Below, one piece after another: positions 36,210 through 39,253 of a DNA stretch of 39,253 bases. The translations under genes were made by a program, and so were the position numbers. The stretch is from Prochlorococcus sp. AG-459-E08 (lineage in GTDB: Bacteria; Cyanobacteriota; Cyanobacteriia; PCC-6307; Cyanobiaceae), in NCBI GenBank assembly GCA_003209425.1, contig QCRB01000010.1, positions 1 to 39,253 on the forward strand, in the 5' to 3' direction. Positions within the stretch are counted from its first letter, which is position 1. Each line of letters opens with the position of its first letter. The notes under the pieces are model-generated. The model was not told the origin of the DNA. It worked only from the letters and a program-made list of their open reading frames with translations, and did no database searches.

Positions 36210-36306
36210 AAAAAGTTAAGTATAATAATTAGCTTTAAAAACTCGCAAAATAATAGCTTAAAATAAATTCGACTTAATTTTTAATTCAAACTCAAAATAA
36301 TATTTA

Positions 36307-37257
36307 ATGACTAATTTTAAGCTGAAAATAGCTAGTAGAAGAAGTAAGCTAGCAATGGTTCAAACTTTATGGGTTAAAGATCAACTAGAAAGGAATATTC
36401 CCAATTTAAAGGTATCTATAGAAGCTATGGCAACTCAAGGTGACAAAATCCTTGATGTAGCCTTAGCAAAAATAGGCGACAAAGGCTTATTTACAAAAGA
36501 ACTTGAAGCACAAATGCTCGTAGGACATGCAGATATAGCAGTACATTCTCTAAAAGATTTACCAACCAATTTGCCTAATGGCCTTAAATTAGGATGCATT
36601 ACAAAGAGGGAGGATCCTGCAGATGCTTTAGTAGTAAACAAAAAAAATGACTGTTATAAATTAGAAAACTTACCTGAAGGTTCGATTGTTGGAACAAGCT
36701 CCCTAAGAAGACTTGCACAATTAAGAAATAAGTACCCACATCTTGTTTTCAAAGATATCAGGGGAAATGTTATTACAAGAATTGAAAAATTAGATGCAGG
36801 AGAATTTGATTGTATAATTCTTGCGGCCGCTGGTTTAAAGAGATTAGGCTTTGAATCAAGAATTCACCAGATTATACCAAGTGAAGTTTCCCTGCATGCC
36901 GTTGGCCAAGGAGCACTAGGCATTGAATGTAAGTCTGATGATAAAAAAGTTTTAGAAATTATAAATATCTTAGAAGATAAACCCACCAGTCAAAGATGTC
37001 TAGCAGAAAGGGCTTTTTTAAGAGAGCTTGAAGGTGGATGCCAAGTCCCAATAGGTGTGAATAGTAAAATTGAGAATGAACAACTTTGCCTTACTGGTAT
37101 GGTTGCATCTCTTGATGGAGAAAGGCTTATTAAAGATGAATATATTGGCAATATTAATGATCCCGAAGAAGTAGGCAAAGAACTAGCTAAAAAATTAAAG
37201 CAGCAAGGTGCCAAAGAAATACTAAGCGAAATATTTGAAAAATTTAGAGAAAAATAA
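36307..37257 (+). CDS. hemC: Porphobilinogen deaminase (hydroxymethylbilane synthase)
   Basis: HemC joins four porphobilinogens into hydroxymethylbilane, an early step shared by heme, chlorophyll and B12 synthesis. The 316-residue protein has [12 protein letters not shown] (substrate Arg), the catalytic Asp region [26 protein letters not shown] and [20 protein letters not shown]. The [11 protein letters not shown] block has Cys245, which carries the dipyrromethane cofactor. ATG at 36307-36309, 97 AT-rich bases after rpoD. An AT-only TAATAT lies directly before the ATG, but I would not call a promoter from it. Convergent with the pyrophosphatase gene, 6 bases apart. Confidence 0.97.
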   Translation: MTNFKLKIASRRSKLAMVQTLWVKDQLERNIPNLKVSIEAMATQGDKILDVALAKIGDKGLFTKELEAQMLVGHADIAVHSLKDLPTNLPNGLKLGCITKREDPADALVVNKKNDCYKLENLPEGSIVGTSSLRRLAQLRNKYPHLVFKDIRGNVITRIEKLDAGEFDCIILAAAGLKRLGFESRIHQIIPSEVSLHAVGQGALGIECKSDDKKVLEIINILEDKPTSQRCLAERAFLRELEGGCQVPIGVNSKIENEQLCLTGMVASLDGERLIKDEYIGNINDPEEVGKELAKKLKQQGAKEILSEIFEKFREK

Positions 37258-37263
37258 AATTAG

Positions 37264-37851
37264 TTAATTTACTAATTTAGGATCAATTTCTTTTTTGTAT
37301 CTCTCTTCACAATCTTTAATCACTTTAACAGCTTCTTCTATCCCAAAAAAACCATTGACAGTACATGTTCCTGGTTTTTTTAGATCTTTGTAGTGCTCCC
37401 AATAATACTTTGTTTCTTTTAACCAATGATCTCCAAGGTCTTCATAACTTGAGATATGATCCATTCTTTTATCATCTGCGAGAACCGCTATTACCTTATC
37501 ATCGACCTCTCCACCATCATCAAATTTCATCACCCCAATAATCCTTGCTTCCACAATAGATCCTGGTATCAATGGCTCAGTTACCCCAACAATTTCTATA
37601 TCAAGCGGATCTCCATCTTCATCCCATGTCCTTGGAATACATCCATAAGCAAAAGGATACGCAAGTGATGAATAACCTACCCTATCAAGTTTAAGATGGC
37701 CCGTTTCTGTAATTAATTCATATTTATTTATGGTATTAGAGTTCAATTCAACAATAGTGTTTATTATTGTATATGAGCTGTCAGTAAAAGCATTTAGTAT
37801 GTGCAATAAATTTGGGGTAACCCTGCTTGGGGGCTGATTTAGATTTGCCAT
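37264..37851 (-). CDS. ppa: Family I inorganic pyrophosphatase, canonical
   Basis: This 195-residue protein (from ATG 37849-37851; a TTG one codon earlier is the other option) has the intact family I site: INKYELITETG (K43, E45), DRVGYSSLAYPFAYGCIP (R57, Y65, Y69), the complete DGDPLD (D79, D81, D84), an acidic KFDDGGEVDDK block, and EHYKDLKKP with the Tyr and Lys. It therefore should be the true cytosolic pyrophosphatase, unlike the altered paralog at 21976. A preceding 25-residue leader precedes the conserved core. It opens leftward 60 bases from the carboxypeptidase stop region and converges with hemC. Confidence 0.93.
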   Translation of the reverse strand: MANLNQPPSRVTPNLLHILNAFTDSSYTIINTIVELNSNTINKYELITETGHLKLDRVGYSSLAYPFAYGCIPRTWDEDGDPLDIEIVGVTEPLIPGSIVEARIIGVMKFDDGGEVDDKVIAVLADDKRMDHISSYEDLGDHWLKETKYYWEHYKDLKKPGTCTVNGFFGIEEAVKVIKDCEERYKKEIDPKLVN

Positions 37852-37914
37852 CAAGAAATTATTTTTGTTTATCTTACATCCTCACACCTAACCAAATTCT
37901 TTAAAAGTAATGTT

Positions 37915-39253
37915 TCAGCAAAAATCATTTATTTTAGACCTTAAATGATTAATAAAATAGTTTGGCGATAGTTCTTCATTAGTTACAGCTCTTACCAACT
38001 CCATACAATTAACTGATCTGCCATATTTATGTATATTATTTTTTAACCAAAAGATGATCTTTTGATATTCACCATTTTCAATTAAGTTGTCAATCAAACC
38101 TATGTCTCTTTCCATTTGAGAAGATATTTGCGCACTTATAACATGTCCTAACAAATATGAGGGGAAATATCCAAACGCCCCTTCACTCCAATGAACATCT
38201 TGAAGACAACCTTCTGAATCATTAGATGGTTTAATTCCTAGGAGTTCATCATATCTTTTATTCCATTCTGTTGGAATATCTTCAGCAGGTAACCCTCTTT
38301 CAATTAAATCTATTTCAAGTTCGGTTCTTATTAATATGTGTAAGCCATAAGTCAATTCATCCGCTTCAACCCTATTTAATCCTGCTTCCAAATGATTAAT
38401 AGATTTCCATAGTTCTAAATAATTATTAAGAGAACATCTAGCTGAAACAAATTTGTTAAAAAATCTTTTTGAAAAAGATTTGGATTTAACTATTCTATTT
38501 TCCCAAAATAAAGATTGACTTTCATGAATACCCATAGAGGTTGCTTGACCTAAAGGCCAAGCAAACCATTGATGACTTTGAGATGGCAAACCCTGCTCAT
38601 AAATAGAATGCCCCCACTCATGGGCAGTTGCTAAAAAACTTGATAATGGTTCACCTTCAACAATTCTTGTCGTAATCCTGTAATCATTAGGCCCTAATGT
38701 AATCGAAAAAGGATGGGGAGATTTACCAACAACAACTAGATCTTTATCTCTCCCAAACTCATCAAGTAATCGAGAACATAAATTATGTTGAGATTCTGGA
38801 CTCAAATCCCAGTGATATTTCTTAGATTTATTAATCCCTCTAATCAATTCTGGGAGAATATCTTTCAAAGGCTGAAACATTTTATTCAGCCACTTTAAAG
38901 TTAATTCAGGCTCAAAGGGTTGGGCTAAAGTTTCCCATGGTGAATATTGATCTGATATTTGTTTTGCCTCTTCAATCCGCAATTTAACTAATTCTTCAAA
39001 GAAAGGAAGAAAAATTTTAAAATCTGATTTTTCCTTAGCTTCTTGCCAGCTTTCATAGCCTTTAGATTTTGCCTTTGCTAGAGACTCAACTAATTTAGGA
39101 TCTAAATTTCTTTCTCTATTAAATTCCTTCAATAAAAGACTAATATTTCTTTCTTTATCTTTTATGAAAAGTTGATTATCGGAATTTCGTTCAATCTCTG
39201 CTAGTTCATTTTTAGCAAATTGTATTAAATTAGAAAATTCCTCGGAAGAATTT
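37915..39253 (-). CDS. M32 carboxypeptidase (Taq type), 5' end cut off
   Basis: The product is a zinc metallocarboxypeptidase of family M32, which trims C-terminal residues from peptides. It contains the zinc-binding HEWGH (in ATAHEWGHSIYEQGL) with the third ligand region GIHESQSLFWENRI, plus the typical RTELEIDLIERGL and FGYFPSYLLGHVISAQI. A TTG at 39130-39132 could start a 405-residue form, but the frame stays open to the window edge with sensible sequence (SSEEFSNLIQFAKNELAEIE). M32 enzymes are about 500 residues, so the N-terminus lies beyond the window and this is a partial gene, stop TGA at 37915. Cleavage preference is not predictable. Confidence 0.9.
   Translation of the reverse strand, partial: NSSEEFSNLIQFAKNELAEIERNSDNQLFIKDKERNISLLLKEFNRERNLDPKLVESLAKAKSKGYESWQEAKEKSDFKIFLPFFEELVKLRIEEAKQISDQYSPWETLAQPFEPELTLKWLNKMFQPLKDILPELIRGINKSKKYHWDLSPESQHNLCSRLLDEFGRDKDLVVVGKSPHPFSITLGPNDYRITTRIVEGEPLSSFLATAHEWGHSIYEQGLPSQSHQWFAWPLGQATSMGIHESQSLFWENRIVKSKSFSKRFFNKFVSARCSLNNYLELWKSINHLEAGLNRVEADELTYGLHILIRTELEIDLIERGLPAEDIPTEWNKRYDELLGIKPSNDSEGCLQDVHWSEGAFGYFPSYLLGHVISAQISSQMERDIGLIDNLIENGEYQKIIFWLKNNIHKYGRSVNCMELVRAVTNEELSPNYFINHLRSKINDFC

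Noticed and set aside
36298-36303. TAATAT directly before the hemC ATG as a leaderless -10
   Set aside because: It is only 3 bases from the ATG, so transcription would start inside the coding sequence; chance AT run.

Overview
This window is ordinary core chromosome of a marine picocyanobacterium, almost certainly Prochlorococcus of a high-light-adapted clade, possibly HLII-like. The evidence is the very AT-rich sequence (not computed), the short or absent intergenic gaps, and cyanobacterial marker genes: aar and ado for alkane synthesis, psb27, a Tab2/Atab2 factor, ferrochelatase with a light-harvesting-type C-terminal helix, an S1 homolog with an N-terminal extension, DUF2854 and DUF3153. 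The clade assignment rests on remembered protein similarity, not on a search. I found no tRNA, rRNA, CRISPR array, insertion sequence or prophage module.

Layout. Bases 1-3726 run leftward: accA (cut by the window edge), aar, ado and a creatininase-family amidohydrolase, so fatty-acid initiation sits beside the two-step acyl-ACP to alkane pathway. Bases 3793-6702 run rightward: an S1-domain protein, Tab2-like factor and YfiH/laccase-domain protein whose start codon is not standard. Bases 6709-10202 run leftward: an exported degenerate nuclease-fold protein, ilvB and hemH. Bases 10268-14694 run rightward: a lone tyrosine recombinase, cobO, pyrH, frr and a geranylgeranyl-reductase-like flavoprotein. 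Bases 14717-19436 run leftward: transaldolase, ftsI, an FtsL-like small membrane protein and a CPBP protease.

Bases 19554-20882 encode a tandem histidine phosphatase. Bases 20938-23220 run leftward: lepB, an ArsC/Spx-like protein, a divergent inorganic pyrophosphatase, a small membrane protein and a helix-turn-helix protein. Bases 23391-28071 run rightward: proS, psb27, purA and a PfkB sugar/nucleoside kinase. cutA and cobK follow leftward, then ssb rightward, a 60-residue protein leftward, and DUF2854, argB and a TPR/DUF3153 protein rightward to 32427. priA runs leftward with a possible 32-residue ORF at its start. The principal sigma factor and hemC run rightward. A second, canonical pyrophosphatase and an M32 carboxypeptidase (cut by the window edge) close the window leftward.

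No undescribed multi-gene system is evident. The items most worth checking are the two unequal pyrophosphatases (one lacking three active-site residues), the solitary recombinase in a housekeeping block, the FtsL candidate, the inactive-looking exported SNase-fold protein, the YfiH start, and several promoters whose -10 element lies only 5-7 bases from the start codon, which suggests leaderless mRNAs.
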